Of a stretch of DNA of 64,000 bases, positions 63,627-64,000 are shown piece after piece. The stretch is from contig NC_088679.1 in assembly GCF_950023065.1 (NCBI RefSeq), forward strand, positions 43,214,001 to 43,278,000, given 5' to 3'. The DNA is from Planococcus citri (Eukaryota; Arthropoda; Insecta; Hemiptera; Pseudococcidae). The notes below the pieces were generated by a model. That model was not told the DNA's origin. It ran no database searches and worked only from the letters and a program-made list of their open reading frames with translations. The stretch's first letter is position 1; the number at the start of each line of letters is the position of its first letter. Both the position numbers and the translations under genes were made by a program.

Positions 63627-64000
63627 TATATATACGAGATAGGTACCTATTAGATTCAATTTTTTGTTTGAAACTGTAGCTCTGGCTTCCAAAATTCCAA
63701 ATAGCTCCAGTCAGAACTTTAAAAATTTTTAAAGTGTTGCAGTAAAAAATATTTTTCTATCTGATTTTTTGCTAGGGGAAAAACGAGTATTATTTTTAAG
63801 CAATGCAATATTGAAATGATAGGTAGGTATATCAGAGTTGGGCTAAGTGTTTTGTATTCACCTACGATCACTGCCCACGTTGATACGAGTACAGAATTCA
63901 GACACTGCCGTATTTATGATTGAACAAATTACCAGACAATTAGACACATGAGCACCTAGTTTTCATCGTCGTGAATGTTAAGAAAAAGTCTACACCTAAT

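Overview
The window is animal (almost certainly insect) nuclear DNA. It is strongly AT-rich, has split genes with GT-AG introns, long non-coding stretches and many transposon relics, and shows no bacterial-type gene packing. The short words TAGGTACCTA and TACTCGTA/TACGAGTA recur everywhere. From memory this fits a sternorrhynchan hemipteran (mealybug, scale or aphid type), but that assignment is inference. The encoded homeodomain matches the arthropod Msx class almost residue for residue.

Only one protein-coding gene can be supported: the minus-strand muscle segment homeobox / Drop (Msx) orthologue. It has three coding exons at 49284-48672, 27594-27407 and 26357-26001. These are joined by a 21,077-bp intron (phase 1) and a 1,049-bp intron (phase 0, between homeodomain residues 44 and 45). 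The exons add up to a continuous 385-residue protein with an Eh1 (Groucho-binding) motif, an acidic segment, an alanine run, the homeodomain and a Pro/His-rich tail. I see no rRNA, tRNA or CRISPR, and no transposase or reverse transcriptase reading frame.

Layout: 1-1641 is non-coding, with a CpG-rich patch. 1642-4351 is a hAT-type element holding two further nested elements. About 4515-5165 is a 31-bp-period minisatellite. 5.2-26 kb is the 3' flank of the homeobox gene, with several non-autonomous terminal-inverted-repeat elements. 26.0-49.3 kb is the gene, whose giant first intron is mostly unique sequence with a few small elements. 49.3-51 kb is the 5' flank and probable promoter. 51-58 kb and 61-63.6 kb are dense clusters of fold-back and inverted-repeat elements, including a 1.43-kb near-perfect hairpin. 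58-61 kb is mostly unique upstream sequence.

The second theme of the window is therefore a set of non-autonomous DNA transposons. Several ends can be set exactly from terminal repeats plus TA, 4-bp or 8-bp target duplications. Many have a fold-back architecture in which the inverted arms make up most of the element. No autonomous partner is present.
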